From Chloroflexota bacterium (lineage in GTDB: Bacteria; Chloroflexota; Anaerolineae; Anaerolineales; UBA11579), in contig JABJGH010000052.1 of NCBI GenBank assembly GCA_018662365.1, forward strand, positions 1 to 54,696: a stretch of 54,696 bases of DNA. The letters are read 5' to 3'. The notes below the pieces were generated by a model, which was given only the letters and a program-made list of their open reading frames with translations, had not been told where the DNA came from and made no database searches. The translations under genes were made by a program, and so were the position numbers. Position 1 is the first letter of the stretch, and each line of letters starts with the position of its first letter. Positions 10,342-19,611 of the stretch are shown in pieces.

Positions 10342-11259
10342 ATGCTACAAGAAAATCAAAAGACAAATTTTTTTCCGATTGCTACAAATGTATTGCGGAT
10401 CCATTGGATGGCTATCGCCATCCTTTCGGCATTGGTAATCATCTTGTTTACTTTGGCAACCCAGGTTGAACTGGGACTTCCCTTTTTATTATCTTTATTT
10501 GGTGCATTGTTTCTCGCAGTCCCGATACCAGTGATCTTCTCACGACTAAAATCTTTTAGGGAAGGTTCCTACACGTTAGGGCGCGAGGGAATTGTTCTGA
10601 AATGGGGAAACCGAATTGAAGAAATCCCGATCTCAGAGGTAGAGTGGGTGAGAGAAGCTATAGACCTTTCCATCCCCTTAACCCTGCCGCGACCCCGATG
10701 GCCAGGGGCAATTGTGGGGAGCACAAATCATGCTGATGCTGGGAAAGTCGAATTTATGGCATCAGATGAAAACCAATTGATCTTGGTTGGGACAAAAAGG
10801 GGTGTGTTTGCCGTTTCACCAGAAAAGGGAAAGGATTTTATCTCCACTTATTTGCGAGTAACAGAAATGGGGAGTATTTCTCCTTTGGAGCCTTATTCCG
10901 CATATCCAAGTTTTTTGTTTAGCAATATTTGGAATTCTCGATCTTCAAAAATATTTTTGGTGGTTTCGATAGTACTTGCTTTGGGATTATTCCTTTGGGT
11001 TGGGATTACGGTTCCCAATAAAACAGAAATTTATCTGGGGTTTAATTCCCTGGGATTTCCTATGGGACCGATTCCCGCTACTCAACTCTATTTAGTGCCC
11101 TCTATAAACATTATTCTTCAAGGCGGCGCGTTCTTTTTGTCTGCGTATTACCATCGGAAGAAAGCAGATCATCCGATGACCTATATTTTATGGTTTAGCA
11201 GCACAGTAATGTCGATATTGTTTTTTGTTGCGACTTATTTAGGTTTAAGTTATTCGTAA
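10342..11259 (+). CDS. PH-like-domain membrane protein of unknown role
   Basis: 305 aa. Two hydrophobic helices at about residues 18-62, a soluble domain at about 70-180 with the beta-rich pattern of bacterial PH-like domains (SYTLGREGIVLKWGNRIEEI, then VFAVSPEKGKDFISTYL), and three further helices at the end (about 205-225, 245-265, 280-300). PH-like domains sandwiched between helices are common in Gram-positive and Chloroflexota membrane proteins. No catalytic residues are recognisable. It starts 32 bp after the aldo/keto reductase and could be read through from it. Confidence 0.7.
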   Translation: MLQENQKTNFFPIATNVLRIHWMAIAILSALVIILFTLATQVELGLPFLLSLFGALFLAVPIPVIFSRLKSFREGSYTLGREGIVLKWGNRIEEIPISEVEWVREAIDLSIPLTLPRPRWPGAIVGSTNHADAGKVEFMASDENQLILVGTKRGVFAVSPEKGKDFISTYLRVTEMGSISPLEPYSAYPSFLFSNIWNSRSSKIFLVVSIVLALGLFLWVGITVPNKTEIYLGFNSLGFPMGPIPATQLYLVPSINIILQGGAFFLSAYYHRKKADHPMTYILWFSSTVMSILFFVATYLGLSYS

Positions 11260-11270
11260 TATTTATCAAG

Positions 11271-11320
11271 ATATCCACAGTTATCCACAGATCGGATTGA
11301 GTTATCCACAAAAAAGTCGA
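11271..11320 (+). promoter_or_regulatory. Cluster of three DnaA boxes
   Basis: ATATCCACA at 11271-11279 (one mismatch), TTATCCACA at 11281-11289 and TTATCCACA at 11312-11320, all on the same strand. The starts are 10 and 31 bp apart, about one and three helical turns, so the boxes share one DNA face. They sit in the 70-bp AT-rich gap directly before the DUF92 gene. This could be a DnaA titration or regulatory site, or part of an origin. dnaA itself is 19 kb away. Confidence 0.7.
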
Positions 11321-11329
11321 TAGAAAACT

Positions 11330-12151
11330 ATGGAAATACCTTTTTCATTACAAAATTTGATCGTTGGTTTTGCCGCTTCTGCTGCAATTGGCCTGGTGGC
11401 TTGGCGAATGGGTGCTTTGGCAATTAGCGGGGCATTTGGCGCAACGATGATTGGTGGATTGATCTTTGGATTTGGGGGGCTTTCTTGGGCAGCAATTTTG
11501 CTTACTTTCTTTATCTCATCCAGCGTGATGTCAAAACTGTTCGCTAAAAGAAAACTGGAGCTTGCTGAAAAATTTTCAAAGGGTTCTAAACGAGATTGGG
11601 GGCAAGTGTTGGCAAATGGGGGTGTGGGTGTGTTTATTGTGGTGATTCAAGTTTTTTTCCCTGAAACGATTTGGCCATTTCTGGCATTTGCGGGGGCTTT
11701 TGCAACAGTGAATGGAGACACCTGGGCCACAGAATTGGGGGTGTTGAGCGCTGAAACACCAAGATTGATCAGCAACAGGAAAGCAGTGCCGCGGGGCACA
11801 TCTGGTGGGGTGACCTGGGCGGGCACAATGGCAACAATTGCCGGGGCAGGATTGATCGGTTTTGTCGCAATATTATTTGAGCCAAATGTGAAGGGGCTGT
11901 TGGTTATGCTAATGATCACCCTAGGTGGGTTGGCAGGGGCCACAATGGATTCGTTCTTGGGGGCGACAATCCAGGCGATCTATTATGACCCTGTTCGAGA
12001 GAAAGAAACTGAGAAGATCGTTTATGACGAGAATGGAGAAACAATGGCACCGATAAGGGGATGGGATTGGATGAATAATGATATGGTCAATTTCCTTAGC
12101 TCGATATTTGGGGCGTTGATAACTGTTGCATTATGGCAAATCTTCAGTTAA
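11330..12151 (+). CDS. DUF92 family membrane protein
   Basis: 273 aa, about six membrane segments. Family signatures: GAFGATMIGGLIFGFGG near residue 35, NGDTWATELGVLS near 130, SGGVTWAGT near 155 and LGGLAGATMDSFLGA near 195. The DUF92 family includes plant VTE6, a phytyl-phosphate kinase, so an isoprenoid-phosphate kinase activity is possible but not shown for bacterial members. The ATG lies only 9 bp after the last DnaA box, so DnaA binding could affect its transcription. Confidence 0.85.
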   Translation: MEIPFSLQNLIVGFAASAAIGLVAWRMGALAISGAFGATMIGGLIFGFGGLSWAAILLTFFISSSVMSKLFAKRKLELAEKFSKGSKRDWGQVLANGGVGVFIVVIQVFFPETIWPFLAFAGAFATVNGDTWATELGVLSAETPRLISNRKAVPRGTSGGVTWAGTMATIAGAGLIGFVAILFEPNVKGLLVMLMITLGGLAGATMDSFLGATIQAIYYDPVREKETEKIVYDENGETMAPIRGWDWMNNDMVNFLSSIFGALITVALWQIFS

Positions 12152-12198
12152 TATCATTGATTGAAAAGATTGAGGATCGCTAAGGAGCGAAAAAACAG

Positions 12199-13371
12199 AT
12201 GAAATTTCGAGTACCAATGTCGTCTCCAGATATTACGGAAAAAGAACGAGAGGCTGTATTAAGGGTCTTGAGTACACGTCATTTAAGTATGGGTCCGGAA
12301 TACAGGGCGTTTGAGCAGGCGATTGAGGAATATGTGGGGGTAAAACATGCGATCGCGGTGAATTCGGGGACTGCAGGATTACATTTGTGCATCCGAGCAG
12401 CTGGCATTGAACCGGGAGATCTGGTGATTACAACCCCCTTCTCTTTTATGGCTTCAAGCAACGTGATTTTATTTGAACAGGCTGTGCCTGTTTTTGTAGA
12501 TGCGGACCCAATGACTGGAAATATTGACCCGGTACAAGTGGCACAAGCAGCGGCCGATATTAACGAGGGGGGGGAAGCGGCAAAGAAATGGCTTCCCAGA
12601 AAAGGTGTGCAGGCGGGTGCAAAGTTAAAAGCGATCTTGCCATTGGATATATTTGGACAACCCGCTGATATGGATCCGATTCGAGAAGTTGCTGAGCAAT
12701 ATGGACTGAAGATCATTGAGGATTCCTGTGAAGCAATTGGGGCGACCTATAAAGGAAGGAAGGCGGGATTGTTGGGAGATTATGGGGTGTTTGCTTTTTA
12801 CCCTAACAAACAAATGACAACCGCAGAGGGTGGGGTGGTTGTGACCAATGATGATGAAGCCGCCTCCCTGATGCGAGCATTGCGGAACCAGGGGAGGGCA
12901 GAGGGAGATACCTGGCTGGAGCATAGCTATTTGGGCTATAACTACCGGATGCATGAGTTGAGCGCGGCGTTGGGGCGGGTGCAGGTAGCGAGGCTCGATG
13001 AGCTTTTGGATCAGCGGGAAAAGGTTGCCCAATACTATGAAAAACACTTGGCTAAATTGCCAGTTGAGACGATAAATGTGGTTGAAGATACCACTCGGAT
13101 GAGCTGGTTCGTGTATGTGGTGCGAGTGGAAAATGGTGTGGATCGAGATAAACTAATTCGGAAAATGGGGGAGGTGGGCGTACCGGCGCGGCCGTATTTT
13201 GCACCAATCCATTTACAGGCCTTTATGGTGGAGAGATTTGGTTTTGAACTGGGAGATTATCCGGTGACAGAAGACCTGGGGCGTCGGGGGTTGGCTCTGC
13301 CATTTTCCGGGGTGATGACGGAGGAACAGGTGATAATTGTAAGTGAGGTTTTGGGGGAGTTGTTGGGGTGA
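12199..13371 (+). CDS. DegT/DnrJ/EryC1/StrS sugar aminotransferase
   Basis: A 390-aa PLP-dependent aminotransferase acting on keto sugars bound to nucleotides, as used for cell-surface glycans. Visible are SGTAGLHLC (cofactor phosphate binding), EDSCEAIGATYKG with the ring-stacking Asp, and the Schiff-base Lys204 in YPNKQMTTAEGG. An insertion of about 20 residues (NEGGEAAKKWLPRKGVQAG) interrupts the usual fold near residue 120. Start fixed by AAGGAG at 12181-12186. Other surface-sugar genes in the window (wecB, the glycosyltransferases) could act with it. Confidence 0.9.
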   Translation: MKFRVPMSSPDITEKEREAVLRVLSTRHLSMGPEYRAFEQAIEEYVGVKHAIAVNSGTAGLHLCIRAAGIEPGDLVITTPFSFMASSNVILFEQAVPVFVDADPMTGNIDPVQVAQAAADINEGGEAAKKWLPRKGVQAGAKLKAILPLDIFGQPADMDPIREVAEQYGLKIIEDSCEAIGATYKGRKAGLLGDYGVFAFYPNKQMTTAEGGVVVTNDDEAASLMRALRNQGRAEGDTWLEHSYLGYNYRMHELSAALGRVQVARLDELLDQREKVAQYYEKHLAKLPVETINVVEDTTRMSWFVYVVRVENGVDRDKLIRKMGEVGVPARPYFAPIHLQAFMVERFGFELGDYPVTEDLGRRGLALPFSGVMTEEQVIIVSEVLGELLG

Positions 13372-13402
13372 AGATTTGATCTGGGATTGATTCCTTAAAT
13401 TA

Positions 13403-13439
13403 AAAAGCGCCTGACAAAATAATATTGCCGGGCGCTTTT
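13403..13439. terminator. Bidirectional hairpin terminator
   Basis: AAAAGCGCC at 13403-13411 pairs with GGCGCTTTT at 13431-13439. It lies between convergent genes (DegT aminotransferase on plus, ADC-like gene on minus) and gives a T-run in either direction. Confidence 0.8.
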
Positions 13440-13444
13440 GTTTA

Positions 13445-14323
13445 TTATTTTCCGAATGAAAAGCGGGATTTCTTTTTTTCTTTTTCCCAAATTTTAGGTT
13501 CTAAATGGACAAATTTTATTTTATTCATGTGCTCAATGAACTGAGGTTCGAAATTTAATTTAATATCTGAAGGATTTCCAAATTTTATTTTGTCCAGGTT
13601 GGGATCAAAGGGTTGCACGACGACAGATTCGGCATGGAGGAAGGTTTCTGCGGCCCAATTTTCTGGGTGGACCTTCCCGATAGGATTGATAACCTTCGCT
13701 TTGATCCAAAATCTGGTGGCGAATTTAAAGGCATTTTTAATACCCATTAAACGGATTAGTTTAATAGTTGTTTGGGTCAAATTCTTAGGGCTTTCGCTCA
13801 CTTCACCTTCTAACAAAGATTCCCCAGTATCGAGATCGGTAAAGATGAATTTTTTCGTCCCTTTTTCTTCGTCGCGGCTGATGGCTCCATTACATAAATG
13901 AGCATTTAATCCTAAATATTCGTTGTTGTAGGCGATCACGGGTTCGGTGTCATTCCAGACCTGATCTGCATAGAGGCCAACCTTGGGTTCGTTGGCGATG
14001 ATCTTTAAGATCCCAAAGGGATGTGGTTTTAGGGCGGTGAGGGGGGAACGGCTGACAAGATAAGAATATTGAAGTTCGACATGGGGACCTAAGTCAGCTT
14101 CTTGAAAATCGCAAAGCTTAATAAGCATTAAAGCTTTGCCATCTTTGGTTTCAATGGGATATACGGCCTGACCGTCTAAGCGTTCTTTGACGACGGAGAG
14201 GTCTGCTGTGCCGCCGATTATCAAACAGTTGCCATCGGAGACGCGATAGGGGGTGGACGCGGTGCCAGTGGAGAGTTGAACTTGACCTATAAGGGGATTC
14301 GGTTTTGCTTCTTTTTTTGCCAT
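13445..14323 (-). CDS. Acetoacetate-decarboxylase-like protein (tentative)
   Basis: 292 aa, soluble, no signal peptide. The segments LIKLCDFQEADLGPHVELQYSYL and GILKIIANEPKVGLYADQVWN resemble the beta-barrel core of the acetoacetate decarboxylase superfamily, where substrate-specific members open a lid over a buried pocket. I do not see a clear equivalent of the Schiff-base lysine motif, so enzymatic activity is uncertain. The tail is lysine-rich (EKEKKKSRF). It is the last gene of a minus-strand run with the anchored protein (8 bp upstream) and recO. Confidence 0.5.
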   Translation of the reverse strand: MAKKEAKPNPLIGQVQLSTGTASTPYRVSDGNCLIIGGTADLSVVKERLDGQAVYPIETKDGKALMLIKLCDFQEADLGPHVELQYSYLVSRSPLTALKPHPFGILKIIANEPKVGLYADQVWNDTEPVIAYNNEYLGLNAHLCNGAISRDEEKGTKKFIFTDLDTGESLLEGEVSESPKNLTQTTIKLIRLMGIKNAFKFATRFWIKAKVINPIGKVHPENWAAETFLHAESVVVQPFDPNLDKIKFGNPSDIKLNFEPQFIEHMNKIKFVHLEPKIWEKEKKKSRFSFGK

Positions 14324-14330
14324 GATTTCC

Positions 14331-14882
14331 TTAGCTGGGTTCTTTTGTAGGATTAAGACAGATGGACGGCACTAAATTTTCGATTACCTGGATGAATTCT
14401 TCTTCTGGAAGATTGGATACAAGCTCAACCTTCAATTCATCGACGAAAAAAGTGACCAAGCGAGTTTGATGGGTGTCATAATTGTTTAGATCAAATTGAT
14501 TACCAACCCAATCTGCGGGACTCTCGACATAAACGATTTCTGCGGGATACCCGAGAACTAATAATGAGCGGGTAGCGGCGAAGAATTGATCCCATAGGTC
14601 GACATCTTGCCCGAGGGATTGAATGATTTTAACAAAATATTTGTCAGACCCGTACCATTCTTCGAACTGATCTAGGTTGGGTTCATGAGTGGCGTAGGTG
14701 CCGGTGGTGAGAATAGTGAAATCCTCGGGGAAATAGCCCATCGTGTAGGGAATAAAGGCCTCAAAATCTGCATAGGAGCCGCTGGATGTTTCGGGCTGGA
14801 ATAGGTGTAGGATTTTTGGGGAAATTAATATGATCGCAATCAGTAGGATGGCGAGCAGGATGATTTTGACATATTTTTTCAT
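14331..14882 (-). CDS. Membrane-anchored protein of unknown function
   Basis: 183 aa. An N-terminal hydrophobic helix (residues 5-24, ILLAILLIAIILIS) without a lipobox cysteine acts as an anchor or uncleaved signal. The rest is an acidic extracytoplasmic domain rich in aromatic residues, ending in ENLVPSICLNP. No family recognised. It lies 8 bp from the ADC-like gene and about 40 bp from recO on the same strand, so the three are probably co-transcribed. Confidence 0.7.
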   Translation of the reverse strand: MKKYVKIILLAILLIAIILISPKILHLFQPETSSGSYADFEAFIPYTMGYFPEDFTILTTGTYATHEPNLDQFEEWYGSDKYFVKIIQSLGQDVDLWDQFFAATRSLLVLGYPAEIVYVESPADWVGNQFDLNNYDTHQTRLVTFFVDELKVELVSNLPEEEFIQVIENLVPSICLNPTKEPS

Positions 14883-14921
14883 GGGGGTATTGTAATGGGA
14901 GTTAGGGGGAACGAGTAGGGT

Positions 14922-15713
14922 CTAATCGGGAGAATTCTTAGCGTTCTCTTTTTGATGGCGGACGCGCCTTAGAAATGCTGGGGAATTGAGCCCGCGTTCT
15001 AGTTGGTAGGTGACGTAATGCTGCATGAGAACTTCGAGCTCACGATGGATCTCGGGAGAAATGTTGGCGATTAGCGCATCTTGAAAGCGGCTGCGTTGAA
15101 AAAAGCGCAGATATTTAAGGGCTTGCACGGAGATGGGGGTTGTGCCAGGAAGATTTTTACCATGTTCAGGAGAGACAACCCCACCCAGTGAGACGGAGAA
15201 GAATTGATCTTGAGCAATGATCTCGTCGTCGGAGACCACGCAGGTTTGGAGTTCGGGGCGGAAGCCGAGGAGGTCTAACATTTGGATCTCATAGTAGCGG
15301 ACAGTGATCTGGGGGTCAATATCTCGGTTGAGCCGATCAAAGGTCTTGACCAATAACGGGTAAATGGCATTATGCTCATGACCTTCATCATAGGTGAATT
15401 TGTCGAGCAATTCAGCGATATAGGCGGCATAGCCGATGCTTTCGAGGTCTTCTCGCAAGGCCTGGTGGGTGTTTTTTGCTTCGGCTTGGGTGACGATATA
15501 CCAATTTCTTCCTTTAGCAAGTTGTAATGTGACGAGGGTGAAGGGTTCGACATGGCCAGCTTTTCGGGAGCGGACTTTGCGGGCGCCCTTGACCATGGCG
15601 CGAAGTTTTCCACGCTCACGGGTGTAGAGGCTGAGGATGCGGTCGGCTTCGCCAAACTCGGTATGCTTGAGGACGATGGCTTCAACGCGAAAGGAGCGGT
15701 CTCTTTGGCTCAT
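14922..15713 (-). CDS. recO: DNA repair protein RecO
   Basis: 263 aa. RecO binds ssDNA and SSB and helps RecR load RecA in RecF-pathway repair. The N-terminal OB fold is clear (VEAIVLKHTEFGEADRIL, YTRERGKLRAMVKGARK), followed by the helical domain (RYYEIQMLDLLGFRPEL). The C-terminal zinc-finger position keeps only one cysteine (LQTCVVSDDE) of the usual four, so the metal site appears lost, as in several RecO lineages. Confidence 0.93.
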   Translation of the reverse strand: MSQRDRSFRVEAIVLKHTEFGEADRILSLYTRERGKLRAMVKGARKVRSRKAGHVEPFTLVTLQLAKGRNWYIVTQAEAKNTHQALREDLESIGYAAYIAELLDKFTYDEGHEHNAIYPLLVKTFDRLNRDIDPQITVRYYEIQMLDLLGFRPELQTCVVSDDEIIAQDQFFSVSLGGVVSPEHGKNLPGTTPISVQALKYLRFFQRSRFQDALIANISPEIHRELEVLMQHYVTYQLERGLNSPAFLRRVRHQKENAKNSPD

Positions 15714-15752
15714 AAGTGGATTATATCAGGGGGGACGAATGGGAAAATGGGG

Positions 15753-16472
15753 TCAATTGAGCTTCTCCCAGATCATATAAAGACCCAGGTTTCCGGTTCT
15801 GCCATCGGAGCTAAATTCGTTGATGACCTTGAACCCCGAATGCTCGGCTAGATGATGTAGTTCTTCGCTGCTATATTGATGGACATAGCGCAAGCCTTCC
15901 CCTCCACGACGCCAATCCATCAAATAATCCCCTTCATCGACATCCGCTTGGTTAAGATCGATGCGGTCCCAGGGTTGAATGCGTGCTTTGAGACTCTCAC
16001 TGTTAAGAAATTGCCAATTCGAATGAATAAATTGGCCATTTGGTTTGAGTAGAGCATGGACTTTATTGAGAAAATTTAACCGGGAACTTTTACCGGGGAG
16101 GTGATGCATTGTGGCGAAGGAGAGGATGAAATCATATGAGTTGGAAACAAGACCATCATCCCAATTATCGCTTGTAAGGTCACCGGTTGAAAAGGAAAAA
16201 TGTGGATTATTTTGATCTTGGGCAATTTGAACCAAGTCTTCACTAAAGTCTATGCCGGTATAGCTGCCCTGAAAATTTTGTTGGGCTAACTCAAGGGCAA
16301 AATTGCCATTCCCACAGCCCAGGTCTAAAATGTTTGCATTTTCTGGGAGCATTTTTATGACTTGCATGACCCCGGATTGCAGGCGCTGACGGGTAGCAGA
16401 GAATGACTCTGAAAAGGTCTGGTAAAATTTATAGTTCAGTTTAATTAATTGAGTAGCGGTTTTTTCTTGCAT
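15753..16472 (-). CDS. Class I SAM-dependent methyltransferase
   Basis: 239 aa. Motif I is NILDLGCGNGNFALELA (about residues 45-61), followed by YTGIDFSEDLV with the acidic residue that holds the SAM ribose and by DFILSFATMHHLPG as motif IV. The N-terminal segment (LIKLNYKFYQTFSESFSATRQRLQ) looks like the tRNA-methyltransferase TRM9/ALKBH8 type. That family completes mcm5U-type wobble modifications begun by Elp3, and an Elp3-type gene lies divergently 83 bp away. The substrate assignment is inference. Confidence 0.8.
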   Translation of the reverse strand: MQEKTATQLIKLNYKFYQTFSESFSATRQRLQSGVMQVIKMLPENANILDLGCGNGNFALELAQQNFQGSYTGIDFSEDLVQIAQDQNNPHFSFSTGDLTSDNWDDGLVSNSYDFILSFATMHHLPGKSSRLNFLNKVHALLKPNGQFIHSNWQFLNSESLKARIQPWDRIDLNQADVDEGDYLMDWRRGGEGLRYVHQYSSEELHHLAEHSGFKVINEFSSDGRTGNLGLYMIWEKLN

Positions 16473-16555
16473 TTCTCTATTATATTAGAATAGCAAGATC
16501 GAGAATAGCCCATCAGACAGCAATGTCTAAGATGCTTCTAACGAAAAAGTGAGCC

Positions 16556-18169
16556 ATGAAAAAAGATCTACAGGCACAATCCAAAGAATGGTTTGATCTG
16601 AAAAAGCTAACGCCAGATAAGATGGCTTTGGCTAAGTTGGCATTGGCAGATATTCGGGAGGGAGTGGAAGTATTTGACGCGATCAAGCGATATCCTCTGC
16701 AGACCAAGGGTGGGGGATATATTGGGAAGCAGATGTTGGTGGCGGCTTATCGGAAAATGGTGGCAGAAGGGGAAATGGAAGCTGATTTAAATCTATTGGC
16801 TCAAATCCGGATGAAACCGATGCGCACACAGTCTGGGGTGACGGTGGTGACAGTGCTGACCAAGCCTTACCCATGCCCGGGGAAGTGTATTTTTTGTCCG
16901 ACAGATATAAGAATGCCAAAAAGCTATTTACCAGATGAACCAGGAGCAATGCGGGCGCTACATCATCAATTTGACCCCTATGACCAGGTGGTGGCCCGGA
17001 TTCAGGCTTTGGAAGCGGTGGGACATCCGACAGATAAGATTGAATTGTTGATCTTGGGCGGGACTTGGAGCTCGTATCGAAAGGATTACCAGGAATGGTT
17101 TATCTTGCGTTTGTTTGATGCGATGAATGAAGTGAAATTTGAATCCCTCGAAGAAGCACAAGAATATAATGAAACTGCTGAACATCGAAATGTGGGGATG
17201 GTGATCGAAACCCGACCGGATCATGTAACACCAAAGGAACTGGATTGGCTGAGATATCTCGGGGTGACCAAGGTGCAAATGGGGGCTCAGAGTTTTGATG
17301 ATGAAATCCTTGATCTAAATAAGCGGGGGCATAGCACCGCAGAAACTTTGGAGGCGGTGCATTTATTGCGAGCGGGGGGATTTAAGATCGTGCTGCATTG
17401 GATGCCGAATCTGCATGGAGCGACACCCGAATCTGACAGAGAGGATTTTGCGCGGACCTGGGTGGGGTATTGCCCAGATGAGTTGAAAATATACCCGAAT
17501 CAGCTTTTGGAAAATGCGGAACTATATGAGTATTGGCAGCGGGGAGAATTTAAACCTTATACGACAGAAGAGCTGGTTGAATTATTAGTAGATATTAAAC
17601 CGACGGTGCCGAGGTACTGCCGGATAAACCGGGTGATTCGCGATATTCCTTCTACGAATGTGGTGGAGGGGAATAAGCGGACTAGTTTGCGAATGGATAT
17701 TCATAAGCTGTTAGCTGAGCGGGGAGAAAAATGCTCCTGTGTGCGCTGCCGAGAAGTTCGGGGGGCAGAAGTGGTGGGGGAGGATCTGGTCTTTGATGAC
17801 TTAGTTTATGAAACAGGCAAAGCTGAGGAACATTTCTTAAGTTTTGTTACGGGGGAAGACAAGATTGCAGGATTTTTGCGACTTTCCCTGCCAGGAGAAT
17901 CTAGCCCAGAAACAGGGTTGTCCGATTTGGACGACTCCGCAATTGTGCGGGAAGTGCATGTCTATGGCCAGTCGATCGAGGTGGGAAGAGAGAAGGGTGG
18001 GGCGGCTCAGCATATTGGACTAGGTACGGCCTTGTTGGAAAAGGCAGAAGAGATTGCAGGGATGAAAGGGTTTGGGAAATTGGCAGTGATCGCTGCAGTA
18101 GGGACGCGAAAGTATTACGGGGGACGGGGGTTTGAACTGGGGGAGCGGTATATGGTGAAAAACCTTTAG
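16556..18169 (+). CDS. Elp3-type tRNA uridine-34 modifying radical SAM/GNAT enzyme
   Basis: 537 aa. N-terminal tRNA-binding part, radical-SAM domain with the CxxxCxxC cluster at Cys107, Cys111 and Cys114 (YPCPGKCIFCP), and a C-terminal GNAT domain (GLGTALLEKAEEIA, KYYGGRGFELGERYMVK). Elp3 makes 5-carboxymethyluridine at tRNA wobble positions from acetyl-CoA. It is the core of eukaryotic Elongator and occurs alone in archaea and a few bacteria, notably Chloroflexota. A cysteine-rich CSCVRC segment near residue 396 is also typical. Single gene, divergent from a TRM9-like methyltransferase. Confidence 0.94.
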   Translation: MKKDLQAQSKEWFDLKKLTPDKMALAKLALADIREGVEVFDAIKRYPLQTKGGGYIGKQMLVAAYRKMVAEGEMEADLNLLAQIRMKPMRTQSGVTVVTVLTKPYPCPGKCIFCPTDIRMPKSYLPDEPGAMRALHHQFDPYDQVVARIQALEAVGHPTDKIELLILGGTWSSYRKDYQEWFILRLFDAMNEVKFESLEEAQEYNETAEHRNVGMVIETRPDHVTPKELDWLRYLGVTKVQMGAQSFDDEILDLNKRGHSTAETLEAVHLLRAGGFKIVLHWMPNLHGATPESDREDFARTWVGYCPDELKIYPNQLLENAELYEYWQRGEFKPYTTEELVELLVDIKPTVPRYCRINRVIRDIPSTNVVEGNKRTSLRMDIHKLLAERGEKCSCVRCREVRGAEVVGEDLVFDDLVYETGKAEEHFLSFVTGEDKIAGFLRLSLPGESSPETGLSDLDDSAIVREVHVYGQSIEVGREKGGAAQHIGLGTALLEKAEEIAGMKGFGKLAVIAAVGTRKYYGGRGFELGERYMVKNL

Positions 18170-18352
18170 GCACTGGCATGTGTTCCTTTATACCGTCGGG
18201 GGAGAAGTTGTTTCCCACGAGGAAATTGGGCGATTGTATAAGAAGTAGATATATTTGATTTCCTCAATAACCTTGGGAACTCTTTCCAGCAAATCCAAAA
18301 CAATTAATCAAGTTTTCTATGTGATAATTATGGGGAAATAAAGGAAACCCTT

Positions 18353-19459
18353 ATGACAGAAAAAAAACCTATCGTACATCTGATCGTGGCTGCAAGGCCG
18401 AATTTTATGAAGATTGCACCGCTTTATCATGAGTTAATAAAACAAGGTTGGTGCGACCCGATCGTGGTGCATACCGGGCAACATTATGACGCGAATATGT
18501 CGGGGAATATACTGCGCGATCTGAATATGCCCGAACCAGATATCCATCTGCGGGTAGGCAGTGGGAGCCATGCCGAGCAAACAGCAGGAGTGATGTTGGC
18601 TTATGAAAAGGTCTTGATCGAATCCCCCCCTGATTTTATTGTGGTGGTGGGGGATGTGAATTCGACATTGGCTTGCTCGATCACGGCTAAAAAATTGTGG
18701 TTCAAGGTGGCCCATTTAGAAGCTGGCTTGAGAAGCGGTGACCGGACGATGCCGGAAGAGATCAATCGGATCGTGACCGATGCACTCAGTGATTTGTTGT
18801 GGACGCCCTCACCGGATGGGGATGAGAATTTGAGGAATGAGGGTGTGGCTGAAGAAAAGATCGTGCGGGTGGGGAATATCATGATGGATTCTTATGAGTT
18901 GATGCGCGAGAAGATCGAAGCGGATAAGGGTCTGGAGAAATTGGGGTTGGGGACGGGTGAATATGGTTTAGTGACGATGCACCGCCCAAGTAACGTGGAT
19001 GATGAAGCACTGTTTAGAAAACTGATCTCTCAAATCATTGAGATTAGCGAGAAACTACCTTTGATCTTTCCGGTTCATCCACGAACTCGTCAGCGGATGG
19101 AAGCTTTTGATTTGTTGAAAGAAGTTGAGAGGGCGGCGGGAATCACGTTGCTCGAACCTCTGGGATATATTCCTTTCATGAGTTTGGTAAAGCAGGCAAA
19201 AATGGTGCTGACCGACTCGGGGGGGATTCAGGAAGAGACAACTTATTTGAACGTGCCATGTTTGACCATTCGAGAGAATACGGAAAGACCTATAACGATC
19301 AGCCAGGGAACCAATGCTCTAGTGGGACCAGATACCTTGATGAAAAATGCACAAAAGATCTTGGATGGCGATTGGCCGAGCGGGATACGACCAGAATTAT
19401 GGGATGGAAAAACAGCTGGACGAGTGGCAGAGAGTATCAAAAAGTCTTTGGGAATCTAA
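18353..19459 (+). CDS. wecB: UDP-N-acetylglucosamine 2-epimerase, non-hydrolysing
   Basis: 368 aa. Interconverts UDP-GlcNAc and UDP-ManNAc for cell-surface polymers. Family hallmarks: AARPNFMKIAPL at the N-terminus, VVHTGQHYDANMS, HLEAGLRSGDRTMPEEINR, VTMHRPSNVDD and LTDSGGIQEETTYL, with TIRENTERPIT near the end. Full length for the family. The 183-bp upstream gap shows no other gene. Confidence 0.95.
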   Translation: MTEKKPIVHLIVAARPNFMKIAPLYHELIKQGWCDPIVVHTGQHYDANMSGNILRDLNMPEPDIHLRVGSGSHAEQTAGVMLAYEKVLIESPPDFIVVVGDVNSTLACSITAKKLWFKVAHLEAGLRSGDRTMPEEINRIVTDALSDLLWTPSPDGDENLRNEGVAEEKIVRVGNIMMDSYELMREKIEADKGLEKLGLGTGEYGLVTMHRPSNVDDEALFRKLISQIIEISEKLPLIFPVHPRTRQRMEAFDLLKEVERAAGITLLEPLGYIPFMSLVKQAKMVLTDSGGIQEETTYLNVPCLTIRENTERPITISQGTNALVGPDTLMKNAQKILDGDWPSGIRPELWDGKTAGRVAESIKKSLGI

Positions 19460-19551
19460 AAAATAACCTGTTTTTTGGCAATATGAGAATATGAGAAAAT
19501 TGAGAATTATGGGTTCTGATTAGATTTTTATTGCTCTAATTATGGGCTCGC

Positions 19552-19580
19552 TTGACATATTTTTCACACGCGAGTAGAAT
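19552..19580 (+). promoter_or_regulatory. Promoter of the tRNA operon
   Basis: Perfect TTGACA at 19552-19557, a 17-bp spacer and TAGAAT at 19575-19580. The transcript should begin near 19587, exactly at a leader hairpin (CATTTGAA at 19588-19595, loop AGCC, TTCAAATG at 19600-19607) just before tRNA-Phe. Confidence 0.85.
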
Positions 19581-19611
19581 TGCCAAGCATTTGAAAGCCT
19601 TCAAATGTGAT

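Noticed and set aside
12279..13047. Antisense frames inside the DegT aminotransferase gene
   Set aside because: They shadow a well-supported coding gene and show no domain or SD.
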